A DNA stretch of 64,000 nt from Asticcacaulis sp. (GTDB lineage Bacteria; Pseudomonadota; Alphaproteobacteria; Caulobacterales; Caulobacteraceae): the NCBI GenBank assembly GCA_024707255.1, contig JANQAC010000002.1, positions 1,544,001 through 1,608,000 of the forward strand, written 5' to 3'. This document shows, one piece after another, positions 27,936 to 36,172 of the stretch; the stretch's first letter is position 1, and each line of letters opens with the position of its first letter. The notes under the pieces were generated by a model. That model was not told the DNA's origin. It worked only from the letters and a program-made list of their open reading frames with translations, and made no database searches. Made by a program: the position numbers and the translations under genes.

Positions 27936-28009
27936 GGCCTGCTGGCGGAGAGTTTACGCCACGGATTGCAACTCCGTGCAGCCCCGTTCAATTCGGGGGC
28001 AGGCCTCCA
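27936..28009 (+). tRNA. tRNA-Cys (anticodon GCA), CCA encoded
   Basis: A full cloverleaf can be drawn by hand. Acceptor stem GGCCTGC (27936-27942) pairs perfectly with GCAGGCC (27999-28005). The D arm follows. The anticodon stem ACGGA (27961-27965) pairs with TCCGT (27973-27977) around loop TTGCAAC, with anticodon GCA at 27968-27970. The T stem CCCCG/CGGGG encloses TTCAATT. Discriminator T is followed by CCA at 28007-28009. An open frame covering this region is therefore not a gene. Confidence 0.93.
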
Positions 28010-28103
28010 CTCCCCCTTTTGAAAAATCTTTCAGCGGCCCGCATCCAATCTGGCATCCAGCGGACATCAAGTCTCAGATACATGATCTTACGGAGAGACG
28101 GAG

Positions 28104-28286
28104 ATGTTCGTAACCTTTTTCGATCACTACTGGTGGCTGCTTTTTCCCCTGGCCTTCGCTGTATTCGGCGTGATGCGCGCGATCCTGAAGGACGATGAAA
28201 GCCGCCGCATCCTGTCGCTGATCCGCAGCTATACCGACCAGGGCAAGGAACCACCCGCCGAACTGCTCGCGCTGCTGAAGCGCTGA
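28104..28286 (+). CDS. Small membrane protein of an ECF-sigma cassette (60 aa)
   Basis: Not recognised by name; perhaps distantly like DUF6249-type proteins. An N-terminal aromatic helix (FFDHYWWLLFPLAFAVFGVMRAIL) is followed by a short cytoplasmic segment DDESRRILSLIRSYTDQGKEPPAELLALL. The next gene encodes the same pattern (SYWWLIFPIFGMGMG ... LIKTYADQGKEPPAALLEAL), so the two are paralogues by tandem duplication. A GGAGAGACGGAG ribosome site precedes the ATG. It is the first of four genes ending with an ECF sigma factor and a membrane protein. Confidence 0.7.
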   Translation: MFVTFFDHYWWLLFPLAFAVFGVMRAILKDDESRRILSLIRSYTDQGKEPPAELLALLKR

Positions 28287-28304
28287 TTACAAGGAAACCG
28301 AGCC

Positions 28305-28709
28305 ATGACCGCAACAGACCTTTTCAACAGCTACTGGTGGCTGATCTTCCCGATTTTCGGCATGGGCATGGGGCTTGTCGCCATGCTGGGCCATTTCCGT
28401 CACCGCAGCGAAACGCTCAAACTGATCAAGACCTATGCCGACCAGGGCAAGGAACCGCCCGCCGCCCTCCTGGAAGCCCTGCGCAGCGATGAAGACCGCG
28501 CCTATAACTGCCGGGGGAGGCAACGCAGCCACTGGAGTCAGGTTGTCGTGTTCGGCGCCCTTGCCGCCGCCTTCGGTTATTTCGGCTATTACGGCGAAGG
28601 CGGGTCGATTTTCATTTCGCTGGCCATAGGTTTCGGCATCGCCACCGCCGCCCTGCTGGTCATTTCCATTATCCGGGCGCTGACGGGCGCATCACTGCCA
28701 AAGGGATAA
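28305..28709 (+). CDS. Membrane protein of the ECF-sigma cassette (134 aa), paralogue of the preceding gene
   Basis: Not recognised by name. The N-terminal half repeats the layout of the preceding 60-residue protein: a YWW-containing helix, then ETLKLIKTYADQGKEPPAALLEAL. A second part adds two helices (VVVFGALAAAFGYFGYYGEGG and SLAIGFGIATAALLVISIIRAL). The gene starts 18 bases after the previous stop and ends 3 bases before the sigma factor, so the set is cotranscribed. Such small membrane proteins next to ECF sigma factors may sense the envelope; this is inference. Confidence 0.7.
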   Translation: MTATDLFNSYWWLIFPIFGMGMGLVAMLGHFRHRSETLKLIKTYADQGKEPPAALLEALRSDEDRAYNCRGRQRSHWSQVVVFGALAAAFGYFGYYGEGGSIFISLAIGFGIATAALLVISIIRALTGASLPKG

Positions 28710-28712
28710 GGC

Positions 28713-29234
28713 ATGGATGACCCGCTGATCCGGCGGGCCAGAGAAGGCTCAAGCGATGCCTTCTCACGGCTGGTGGCAGACCATCAACAGGCGGTGCGCG
28801 CCTTCGTGCGCCGCCTGTGCGCCCTGCCGGACGATGCCGACGACTTGGCGCAGGAAGCCTTTGTCACGGCCTGGGCCAGTCTGCATAAGCTGCGCGATGG
28901 CGTGTCGTTTCGCACCTTTGTCTGTGGCATTGCCTATCGCAAGGCGCTGAATGACCGCCGCCGCTTCAACCGCTCCGGCGCCCGCAACACCGAATGGTTC
29001 GGCCTGCAAGAACAATCACGAGCCTCAACCGTTGATTCAAAACTGACTGTGCAGGCGGCGCTTGCCAGTCTGCCACTCGACCAGCGCGCCGCCATATCGC
29101 TCTGCGTCGCCGCGGATTACAGCCATGCCGAGGCCGCCGAGATTTTGAGGCTTCCGCTCGGCACGATTAAGTCGCATATTCTCAAGGGAAGGGCCAAACT
29201 CAACGCCCTTCTGGGTGTACCGGATGACAACTGA
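28713..29234 (+). CDS. ECF-family RNA polymerase sigma factor
   Basis: A 173-residue sigma-70 family protein of ECF size. Region 2 (about 10-75) includes DAFSRLVADHQQAVRAFVRRLCALPDDADDLAQEAFVTAWASLHKLRDG. Region 4 (about 115-170) includes ALASLPLDQRAAISLCVAADYSHAEAAEILRLPLGTIKSHILKGRAKL, with the DNA-binding helix-turn-helix. ECF factors are usually held by an anti-sigma factor coded next door; the overlapping downstream membrane protein is the natural candidate. The target promoter could not be read off: no repeated ECF-type promoter was identified upstream of the cassette. Confidence 0.92.
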   Translation: MDDPLIRRAREGSSDAFSRLVADHQQAVRAFVRRLCALPDDADDLAQEAFVTAWASLHKLRDGVSFRTFVCGIAYRKALNDRRRFNRSGARNTEWFGLQEQSRASTVDSKLTVQAALASLPLDQRAAISLCVAADYSHAEAAEILRLPLGTIKSHILKGRAKLNALLGVPDDN

Positions 29235-29532
29235 TCCTTTAAAAGCAATGTTGACGGCTGACGAAGCGCCCGCCCCGCCGGCGCGCGACCTCAGCTTTGT
29301 CATCGCCGTCATGAAGCGCGTCGAACAGCGCCGCCTCTACCGTAACCTGGCCTGGCTGGTGCTCGGCACGGTCGCCGTTACAGCGCTCCTGTTCCTGATC
29401 ATGCCGTACCTGACGCCGGCCCTTACCGCGGTCGGCCAATCCATCTGGCCACTCGTCATCACCCTGACGGTCGCCGGCTTTTCGCTGGTCGGTTTTGAAT
29501 CCACGCGCCGGGCATTGGGCCTGCGCTTCTAG
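29224..29532 (+). CDS. Membrane protein overlapping the ECF sigma factor, candidate anti-sigma factor
   Basis: A 102-residue protein. The ATG at 29224 lies inside the sigma-factor gene (11-base overlap), which implies translational coupling. A soluble N-terminus of about 40 residues (DEAPAPPARDLSFVIAVMKRVEQRRLYR) is followed by two or three helices (LAWLVLGTVAVTALLFLIM, SIWPLVITLTVAGFSLVGF). A cytoplasmic head plus membrane helices fits an ECF anti-sigma factor, but the head is too short for a standard zinc anti-sigma domain and no HxxxCxxC motif is seen. The role is inferred from position. Confidence 0.6.
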   Translation: MTTDPLKAMLTADEAPAPPARDLSFVIAVMKRVEQRRLYRNLAWLVLGTVAVTALLFLIMPYLTPALTAVGQSIWPLVITLTVAGFSLVGFESTRRALGLRF

Positions 29533-30170
29533 CTTTCCCTGGCCACACCGGCGATCAGCGGCACGAACCGCACCTCACCGAGATCTTCCGTCTCGTAGCC
29601 ATCCGCCGTCTTGGTATAGCGCAGCAGGCGCTGGGTGGAGCCTCTACCTTGCGGCCCCACCATGATGCCCTTGGGCTTCAGTTGCGCCAGCAGGTGCGTC
29701 GGTTCTTCCGGCAAGGCGGCGGTGACGAGAATACGATCAAACGGTGCCTGTTCCGGCCACCCCTCCCAGCCATCACCGAAGCGATAGATGATATTTTCCA
29801 GCATCAGGCGCTTGTGGCGAATTTCCGCCTCGACCATCAGGGAGCGATAGCGTTCGATCGTATAGACATAGCGCGCGAGGCGGCTGAGCACGGCGGTCTG
29901 GTAACCGCTGCCGGTGCCGATTTCGAGCACGCGGTGACGGCCCTCAATCTTCAGCGCCTGGGTCATCAGGGCCACGATATAGGGCTGCGAAATCGTCTGT
30001 CCACAGTTGATCGGAATGGCGCTGTCTTCCCACGAGCGATCAAGGAACAGTTCCGGCACGAACAGGTCGCGCGGCGTATATTCCATGGCGTGCAGGACTT
30101 TTTTATCCGTAATGCCCTGTTCTTTCAAGGCGTTGAGCAGACGCTCCAGCCGGGTGGGTTCTTCGCTCAT
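29529..30170 (-). CDS. pcm: Protein-L-isoaspartate O-methyltransferase
   Basis: A 213-residue SAM-dependent enzyme repairing isoaspartyl damage in proteins. The family segment [19 protein letters not shown] is followed by motif [20 protein letters not shown]. Later come [17 protein letters not shown] (acidic end of the SAM site) and [27 protein letters not shown]. It overlaps the surE stop by 4 bases (surE-pcm). Its own 3' end overlaps the convergent ECF cassette by 4 bases. Confidence 0.94.
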   Translation of the reverse strand: MSEEPTRLERLLNALKEQGITDKKVLHAMEYTPRDLFVPELFLDRSWEDSAIPINCGQTISQPYIVALMTQALKIEGRHRVLEIGTGSGYQTAVLSRLARYVYTIERYRSLMVEAEIRHKRLMLENIIYRFGDGWEGWPEQAPFDRILVTAALPEEPTHLLAQLKPKGIMVGPQGRGSTQRLLRYTKTADGYETEDLGEVRFVPLIAGVARES

Positions 30171-30957
30171 TGCGCTGTTTCCACCTTTTTGGGCGCCACG
30201 CCGCCGAGCGTCTTCTTCAGACGGTGCAGGGTCTCGTTATGCGTCAGGTCAAGATGCAAAGGCGTCACCGAAATACGCTTTTCGGCGATCGCCTTGAGAT
30301 CGGTGCCGTCAATCAATGATTGCTCGTAATTATGGAAATCGATCCAGTAATAATCCCGGCCGCGCGGATCGATGCGGCGGACGGCGTGCATTTCATGCAG
30401 GTTGCGGATGCCCTGGCGCGTCACCTCTACGCCGGCGACATCATCGGCGGCGCAATCCGGAAAGTTGATGTTCATGATGACATCAGAGGGCCAGCCCTGC
30501 CCGATCAGATTGCTGACCACGGGCGCGCCATAGACCTGCGCCGTCTGCCACTGGGCTTCGATATCTAGGTCGAAATCCAAGCACTGCGACAGAGCGATGG
30601 AGGGGATGCCGAGCGACATGCCCTGCAAGGCGCCGGCCACCGTACCGGAAAGGGTGACATCCTGCGCCAGATTGAAGCCGCGATTGACACCGGAAAGCAC
30701 CAGATCAGGGGAGAGTCCATCAGGTCGCTGACGGCGATCTGCACGCAGTCGGTCGGTGTGCCGCCGGCGGCAAAGCGGCGCTCGCCCAGGCGGCGGACGC
30801 GGACCGGGTCATGCAGCGATACGCCTCTGCCCTTGCCGGATTGTTCCAGCACCGGCGCACACACCCAGACATCATCGCTGAGCGCCGCGGCGATATCGTA
30901 AAGCACCTTCAGCCCGAAGGCGTCGATACCGTCATCATTGGTGAGCAGGATACGCAT
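30167..30957 (-). CDS. surE: 5'/3'-nucleotidase (survival protein) SurE, frameshift near 30710
   Basis: About 263 residues when restored, from the ATG at 30957 ([23 protein letters not shown]). NDDG is the metal-binding signature of SurE, a nucleoside-monophosphate phosphatase. The frame breaks after DLMDSP at the four-base G/C run 30709-30712. With one more C the protein continues [29 protein letters not shown], which carries the second metal-site Asn and the SGTV motif. It overlaps pcm by 4 bases. A palindromic repeat lies between surE and serS. Confidence 0.92.
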
Positions 30958-31023
30958 GGGGCTTTTGTACGGCGATTTCAGAGGCCGGGGCAAGCGGTAC
31001 GGCGGCTTTTTTTGAGGGGTTTT

Positions 31024-31176
31024 GCCCCCTCCGTCAGCGACACCAGCCCTTCGGGCTTCGCGCTGCCACCTCCCCCGCTTCGCCAAGAGGCTCGCAAGGG
31101 AGGAGAACAAAAACCCTCCTCCCCTGCAAAGCGGGGGAGGTGTCGAGCAAGCGTAGCGCGTCGAGACGGAGGGGGC
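31024..31176. repeat. 153-bp palindromic repeat element between serS and surE
   Basis: The ends are inverted: GCCCCCTCCGTC at 31024-31035 and GACGGAGGGGGC at 31165-31176. Inside, CACCTCCCCCGCTT near 31069 is mirrored by AAGCGGGGGAGGTG near 31128. A half copy in the same orientation lies on the other side of serS at 32727-32792. It looks like a mobile palindromic (MITE/REP-like) intergenic element. Confidence 0.75.
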
Positions 31177-31183
31177 CTCTTAC

Positions 31184-32695
31184 TTACCCTATATGCGTCA
31201 GGCCGCCCATATAGGGCTGGAGTGCCGACGGAATAGCGATGCGGCCGCCCTCGTCCTGATAGTTTTCCATGATGGCGACCAGGGTGCGGCCAACCGCCAG
31301 GCCGGAGCCATTGAGCGTATGGACAAAGCGGGTGCCCTTTTCGCCGGCCTTGCGGGTGCGGGCGTCCATGCGGCGCGCCTGGAAATCCCCGCAGTTCGAG
31401 CAGGACGAGATTTCGCGGTATGTGTTCTGCGACGGCAGCCACACTTCGAGATCGTAGGTCTTCTTCGCGCCAAAGCCCATATCGCCGGTACAGAGCAGCA
31501 TGGTGCGGAACGACAGGTCGAGCTTTTTGAGGATGGTTTCGGCGCAATTGGTCATGCGGTCGTGTTCGGCAGCGGATTGTTCCGGCGTGGTAATCGACAC
31601 CAGTTCGACCTTCTGGAACTGGTGCTGGCGGATCATGCCCTTGGTATCGCGGCCGGCCGATCCGGCCTCGGCACGAAAACAGTTGGTCAGAGCCGTAAGG
31701 CGCAGCGGCAGCTCTTCCTCGGCGGTGATGGCTTCGCGCACGAGGTTGGTCAGCGTGACTTCAGCGGTCGGGATAAGCCCCCACTGCTTTGTGAACGCAC
31801 CTGCCTTTTTTAGCTCATTCAACTCAAAATTATATTGATTAACGTCTTCTTGAATCACTTCCGCCAGACGCCGATTGTATTCGGCTTCAGCTTCTTCAGT
31901 ATCGCCATACTGAGACATAACTTTAGAAGCTATTTCAGTAGCTTGCCTTCCTCTTTTAGAGCCTAGCTCCCTAGCCATCTCCCCAAATTTTTCATTGTAA
32001 GCATCGCTATCAAATGAATGAATGAAGAATAAATCATTCTCAAACTTAGGCAATTGGCCAGTGCCATACAAAGCTAACGGTTTTACCAATACCGGCGGAT
32101 TGACTTCGGTATAGCCGTGCTCCGTCGTCTGCACATCAAGCATAAACTGGCCAATAGCGCGTTCCAGACGCGCCAGTTGACCCTTCAGAACCACAAAGCG
32201 CGAGCCTGACATCTTGGCCGCGGCTTCAAAGTCCATCATTTTAAGCGCTTCACCCAGATCGGCATGATCCTTGGCCGGGAAGCTGAGAATGTTCGGTGCG
32301 CCATGCTTGCGCACCTCGACATTGCTATGCTCGTCGGCGCCTTCCGGCACGTCCTCGAACGGGATATTCGGCAGCGAAGCCAGCAGGTTGCGCAGTTCCT
32401 CGCCCTTGAGGCGTTCGGTTTCCTGAGTCGTCTCGATCGTGCTCTTCAACTCGGCGACCTCGGCCATCAGGGCCTGCGCCTTGGCTTCGTCCTTCTGGGC
32501 CTTGGCCATGCCGATCTGCTTGGAGGCGTCATTGCGGCGGCTTTGCGCCGCCTGGAAAGCGGTCTGGGCGGCGCGCAGATCGGCATCCAGCGCCAGCAGG
32601 GCATCGACATCCGACTGCGCGGTTTCGCGACCGCGCCGTGACCAGCCCTGAACAAAGGCTTGAGGATTTTCGCGGATCGCCTTGATATCGTGCAT
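31184..32695 (-). CDS. serS: Seryl-tRNA synthetase with a ~75-residue AT-rich internal insertion
   Basis: A 503-residue class II synthetase; bacterial SerRS is usually about 420-430. The ATG at 32695 starts [14 protein letters not shown]. The N-terminal coiled-coil arm (about 27-105) is followed by [32 protein letters not shown], motif 2 ([28 protein letters not shown]) and motif 3 ([16 protein letters not shown]). Between LPKFENDLF (about residue 223) and WGLIPTAEV (305) lies an extra helical, charged stretch where relatives have only about 10 residues. The matching DNA (31797-32092) is about 40% GC, far below the flanks. The frame stays open. Confidence 0.93.
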   Translation of the reverse strand: MHDIKAIRENPQAFVQGWSRRGRETAQSDVDALLALDADLRAAQTAFQAAQSRRNDASKQIGMAKAQKDEAKAQALMAEVAELKSTIETTQETERLKGEELRNLLASLPNIPFEDVPEGADEHSNVEVRKHGAPNILSFPAKDHADLGEALKMMDFEAAAKMSGSRFVVLKGQLARLERAIGQFMLDVQTTEHGYTEVNPPVLVKPLALYGTGQLPKFENDLFFIHSFDSDAYNEKFGEMARELGSKRGRQATEIASKVMSQYGDTEEAEAEYNRRLAEVIQEDVNQYNFELNELKKAGAFTKQWGLIPTAEVTLTNLVREAITAEEELPLRLTALTNCFRAEAGSAGRDTKGMIRQHQFQKVELVSITTPEQSAAEHDRMTNCAETILKKLDLSFRTMLLCTGDMGFGAKKTYDLEVWLPSQNTYREISSCSNCGDFQARRMDARTRKAGEKGTRFVHTLNGSGLAVGRTLVAIMENYQDEGGRIAIPSALQPYMGGLTHIG

Positions 32696-32726
32696 GTTAG
32701 AAGCCTTGACGTGAAAGCGGGGAATG

Positions 32727-32792
32727 GCCCCCTCCGGCGCGACAGGCGCGCCACCTCCCCCGCTTCGCCAAGCGGCTTGCAAGGGAGGAGAA
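32727..32792. repeat. Half copy of the palindromic repeat, upstream of serS
   Basis: Starts GCCCCCTCC, includes CCACCTCCCCCGCTTCGCCAAG and ends AAGGGAGGAGAA. These match the left half of the element at 31024-31176 in the same orientation. The right half is missing. Confidence 0.7.
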
Positions 32793-32877
32793 GTAGGTCG
32801 TCTTATACGATTTGGATTGTATCAGGCAAGCCCATAGACCGCGCCACACACGCTGTCGAGTTACGGGTCAAGGGGCA

Positions 32878-33966
32878 TTATGCCCCTTGTGGCTTGCCTT
32901 TTCTTAACTCGATGACCTTTACGCACAGGATCGAGATTTCGTAGAGCAGCACGATCGGGATGGCCAGCATACATTGCGAGATCGGATCAGGCGGCGTCAC
33001 TACGGCGGCCACCACCACGATGCCAAGAATGGCATAACGGCGCAGCGAGCCGAGCATCTTCGATGTCACCAGCCCGGTGAGGCCCAGCAGGGTCAGTACC
33101 ACCGGCAACTGGAAGCAGAGACCGAAGGCGATCATCAAGGTTTCGATCAGTTGCAGATATTCCGACACTTTCGGCATGAACTGCACGACCACGCCGCCGG
33201 AGCCGGTCACCTGCTGGTTCAGCGAGAACCACAGCACCATCGGCAGCATGAGGAAATAGACCATCGCCATGCCGAGGATGAACAACACGGGCGCCGCCAC
33301 CAGGAACGGCAGGAAGGCCATGCGTTCGCGCCGGTAAAGGCCGGGCGCCACAAAGCGATAGACCTGAAAAGCCAGGACCGGGAAGCTGACAATGACGCCG
33401 CCGAACATGGCCAGGCGCAGATTGGTGAAAAAGACCTCCATCGGCGCCGTGGCGATCAGCGGGATATCCTTGACATTGCCGATGGCCTTCAGGCCCAGCA
33501 GCACGGAAATCAGGTCGAAAGGCCCGCCGTGGCCGTGCAACTTCTGCTCCTCATAGAGTGAGGACGCCACCGCCAGCGGATGGGTCAGCAGCGAGAGAAT
33601 GGTATTGTGGAAGGCATAGCAGAAGATCACGCAGGCCAGGAAGGCCACCACCATGATGATGATACGCGTGCGCAGTTCGATCAGGTGATCCATCAAAGGC
33701 GCGCGCGATGCCTCGATATCCAGTTCGTCCGGATCAGCGGTAATGATGTTGCGCTTGGACTTGTCTTCTACCTCAGCCGGCAGGTTTAACTCTTCGCTGC
33801 TCATGTAGCGCTCTTTTTTCGTGCGGGTGCGCTTGACGGGCGTGACAGTCGGCTCAGGCACAGGCTCAGCAGCGGCTTTTGGCTTGCGGACACGCTTGGG
33901 TTTGGCCGGCACTTCGGTCTTCTCAACCGGCGGCAGGCCGTCCAGTTGCGGATCTCGACGGTTCAT
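32878..33966 (-). CDS. tatC: Sec-independent protein translocase TatC
   Basis: A polytopic inner-membrane protein that recognises twin-arginine signal peptides. The core begins EASRAPLMDHLIELRTRI and shows six helices, with the family region LAFQVYRFVAPGLYRRERMAFLPF. From the ATG at 33966 the protein has 362 residues, with a Lys/Pro/Ala-rich N-terminal extension of about 54 residues overlapping the tatB end by 44 bases. A second ATG at 33804 (MSSEELNLPAEVED) gives a more usual 308 residues. Which start is used cannot be decided here. The order is tatA-tatB-tatC. Confidence 0.92.
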   Translation of the reverse strand: MNRRDPQLDGLPPVEKTEVPAKPKRVRKPKAAAEPVPEPTVTPVKRTRTKKERYMSSEELNLPAEVEDKSKRNIITADPDELDIEASRAPLMDHLIELRTRIIIMVVAFLACVIFCYAFHNTILSLLTHPLAVASSLYEEQKLHGHGGPFDLISVLLGLKAIGNVKDIPLIATAPMEVFFTNLRLAMFGGVIVSFPVLAFQVYRFVAPGLYRRERMAFLPFLVAAPVLFILGMAMVYFLMLPMVLWFSLNQQVTGSGGVVVQFMPKVSEYLQLIETLMIAFGLCFQLPVVLTLLGLTGLVTSKMLGSLRRYAILGIVVVAAVVTPPDPISQCMLAIPIVLLYEISILCVKVIELRKGKPQGA

Positions 33967-34303
33967 CCGCCGTCTCTGGCGTATAGGTGGCCGGCTTATA
34001 TTCTGGCGTTGGCGCCGTCAGGCTGGAGCTGATGTCGCTTTCCAGCGCCTTCATCTGGTGGCCGACATCCTCAAGCCCCAGTTTCCCGGCCCTGAGCGCA
34101 TCGACTTCCTTGCGCAGGTCGTCGAGTTCGCTTTGCCGTGCCATGTCCTCGAATGAGGTGCGGAATTCATCCGCCATGCGCCGCATCTTGCCGACGAATC
34201 GGCCAAGCTGGCGCAGCAGTTTCGGCAGGTCTTTCGGACCGACGACAACCAGCGCCACGACAGCAATAAGAATGAGCTCACCGCCCCCGACACCGGGCAC
34301 CAT
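33923..34303 (-). CDS. tatB: Twin-arginine translocase subunit TatB
   Basis: A 126-residue protein. The N-terminal helix carries the TatB hallmark GGGELILIAVVALVVVGPKDLPKLLRQLGRFVGKM, followed by an amphipathic helix (RRMADEFRTSFEDMARQSELDDLRKEVDALRAG) and a disordered Pro/Thr/Ala tail. TatB works with TatC as the receptor for twin-arginine substrates. It lies 37 bases after tatA, and its tail overlaps the longest possible tatC start. Confidence 0.93.
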   Translation of the reverse strand: MVPGVGGGELILIAVVALVVVGPKDLPKLLRQLGRFVGKMRRMADEFRTSFEDMARQSELDDLRKEVDALRAGKLGLEDVGHQMKALESDISSSLTAPTPEYKPATYTPETADEPSRSATGRPAAG

Positions 34304-34340
34304 GTGAAAGACTTTCTCTTAGGAATTCAGACAGATGCGA

Positions 34341-34523
34341 TCAGGCTTTCGGCTCATCGTCCTTCTTGGACTTCACATCGTCTTCATCGTCCTTCAGGCC
34401 GTTCTTGAACGCCTTGATGCCCTTGGCGGCATCGCCCATCAGGCCCGACAGCTTGCCGCCGCCAAACAGGACCAGGACCACCAGACCGATGATCAACCAG
34501 TGCCAGATGCTGAAACTACCCAT
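34341..34523 (-). CDS. tatA: Twin-arginine translocase subunit TatA
   Basis: A 60-residue protein with the TatA pattern: short N-terminus [40 protein letters not shown], the FGxGK hinge and a charged amphipathic helix ending in a Lys/Asp-rich tail. TatA polymerises to form the translocation path for folded proteins. A 150-base gap to scpB upstream suggests its own promoter. Confidence 0.94.
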   Translation of the reverse strand: MGSFSIWHWLIIGLVVLVLFGGGKLSGLMGDAAKGIKAFKNGLKDDEDDVKSKKDDEPKA

Positions 34524-34673
34524 ACTCTAATCTCCTTTGCGAGCCCGCCCACCTATCAGATGGGGGGCCGCCCCTTCAAATGTCAGTCCGTCAGGACCAA
34601 TTTACGCTCTTATAGGCGCGTTTTAACCTGTCTTGGAAGTGTTTTTGCGCAAAATCATTCCTTCTCGAAGAAA

Positions 34674-35315
34674 TTATTCCTTCTCGAAGAAGTCCTGTGC
34701 AAACTCCGTTTCTTCCATCTCTTCCAGAAGCAGCGGATCTTCGGCTGTCTGTCCGCTGGAAGGATCGGGCACCATGAAATCCGCCGGCACATTGATGTCA
34801 AGCAGACCGGCAGCGCGCATTTCGGCTGCCCCCGGCAGATCAGCCAGCGACGGCAGTGAAAACTGCTCCAGGAAGGCGTCGGTCGTGCCATAGGTGACCG
34901 GCCGGCCGGGTGTACGCCGGCGCCCGCGCAGCTTGATCAGGTTCATTTCGTGCAGCACGTCGAGCGTGCCACGCGACAGGCCAACTCCGCGCACGGATTC
35001 GATCTCGGCGCGCGTCACCGGCTGGTGGTAGGCGATAATGGCCAGCGTCTCCAGCGCCGCCTTGGACAGTCGGCGCGGTTCCTCGCGCTCCTCGACCATC
35101 AGGTAGCCGAGATCGGCGGCGGTACGGAACTGCCAGCGGTCATTGATGATTTCCAGCGACACCCCGCGACCGGCATAACGCGCGCGCAAGGCGGCCAGCG
35201 CCTTGCCGACATCGGCGCCTTCCGGCAGGCGATAGGCAATTTCCGAGGCCGACAGCGGGCCATCGGCGGCGAACAAAAGCGCCTCGATGGCGCGCTCGAC
35301 GGTTTCCGGCGTCAT
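34674..35315 (-). CDS. scpB: Segregation and condensation protein ScpB
   Basis: A 213-residue protein with two winged-helix domains: AIEALLFAADGPLSASEIAYRLPEGADVGKALAALRARYAGRGVSLEI, then LSKAALETLAIIAYHQPVTRAEIESVRGVGLSRGTLDVLHEMNLIKLRGRRRTPGRPVTYGTTDAFLEQFSL. ScpB forms a complex with ScpA and SMC that compacts and separates the chromosome. Its start overlaps the scpA stop by 4 bases. The last codons (FEKE) are echoed just past the stop as a short tandem copy, 34660-34692. Confidence 0.93.
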   Translation of the reverse strand: MTPETVERAIEALLFAADGPLSASEIAYRLPEGADVGKALAALRARYAGRGVSLEIINDRWQFRTAADLGYLMVEEREEPRRLSKAALETLAIIAYHQPVTRAEIESVRGVGLSRGTLDVLHEMNLIKLRGRRRTPGRPVTYGTTDAFLEQFSLPSLADLPGAAEMRAAGLLDINVPADFMVPDPSSGQTAEDPLLLEEMEETEFAQDFFEKE

Positions 35316-36172
35316 GTCTTGTCTCCCATGATCGCTTGTCTTTTGCGCATATAAAGCGTTTCAAAGGTCGCCAGTTGCTGAAGCTGCAAATGGCCTTCCT
35401 TGGCCAGTTCCAGAGAGGCGGAAAGGGTTGACGCCACATAGGAGACCCGCCGCGGCCCATCGCTGCGCACCGGCTGCGGCGCCACATCATCGAGCGCCGT
35501 CCAGTTCGTCAATTTCGGCAGTTGCGCCCGCAGATTATCGCGGGCGTCTTCCAGCGAATAGGCTTCGATGCGGCGGGTCGGATCATAATGGCGCTCGATC
35601 TCGCGGCGGCGCTGGGTGACATAGGCACTCATCAGGTCGAAGACATTGGCCTCGATGCGCGACGATGGAATGATCAGCCGCGCCTCAGGATCGCCGCGCG
35701 CAAAGACATCGCGCTTGAGCTGCGGCCGCGAGGTCAGAGCCTCCACCGCCTTGCGCATGGCTTCCAGTTTTTGCAGGCGATAGGCCAGGGACAGGGCCAG
35801 TTCTTCCGGCGCCGGTTCGTTGGTCTGCTTGCGTTCGGCCTGCGGCAGAAGCAGGCGCGATTTCAGGTAGGCCAGCCACGACGCCATGACGAGATAATCG
35901 GCCGCCAGGGCGAAGCGCAGGCGGCGGGCCTCCTGGATGAAGGCGAGATACTGCTCGGCCAGGCGGGTGATCGAAATCTTCAGCAGGTCAACCTTCTGCT
36001 GGCGGGCCAGGGCCAGCAGGACATGCAGCGGCCCTTCATAGCCATCGAGTTCGAGGATAAGCGCCTCGTCATTGGCGATTTCCTCGGCAACCTCCGGCCC
36101 TGGCCCCTCAAAGTCGAGACGCCTTTGCAGGACATCGTGTTCCAGTCCTTTCGGCGTGGTATCACGGCTCAT
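35312..36172 (-). CDS. scpA: Segregation and condensation protein ScpA
   Basis: A 286-residue kleisin subunit of the SMC complex. The N-terminal part carries LELDGYEGPLHVLLALARQQKVDLLKISITRLAEQYLAFIQEARRL, the family signature. ADYLVMASWLAYLKSRLLLP follows, and the C-terminal part ends with the winged-helix region. It overlaps nagZ by 4 bases upstream and scpB by 4 bases downstream, so the three are translationally coupled. Confidence 0.93.
   Translation of the reverse strand: MSRDTTPKGLEHDVLQRRLDFEGPGPEVAEEIANDEALILELDGYEGPLHVLLALARQQKVDLLKISITRLAEQYLAFIQEARRLRFALAADYLVMASWLAYLKSRLLLPQAERKQTNEPAPEELALSLAYRLQKLEAMRKAVEALTSRPQLKRDVFARGDPEARLIIPSSRIEANVFDLMSAYVTQRRREIERHYDPTRRIEAYSLEDARDNLRAQLPKLTNWTALDDVAPQPVRSDGPRRVSYVASTLSASLELAKEGHLQLQQLATFETLYMRKRQAIMGDKT

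Noticed and set aside
27847..28113. Plus-strand frame of 88 codons between the NlpD-like gene and the ECF cassette
   Set aside because: It runs through the complete tRNA-Cys cloverleaf and overlaps the next real start.
34660..34692. Short tandem copy at the end of scpB (ATTCCTTCTCGAAGAA twice)
   Set aside because: Only two 16-base copies; easily explained by local slippage and without clear function.
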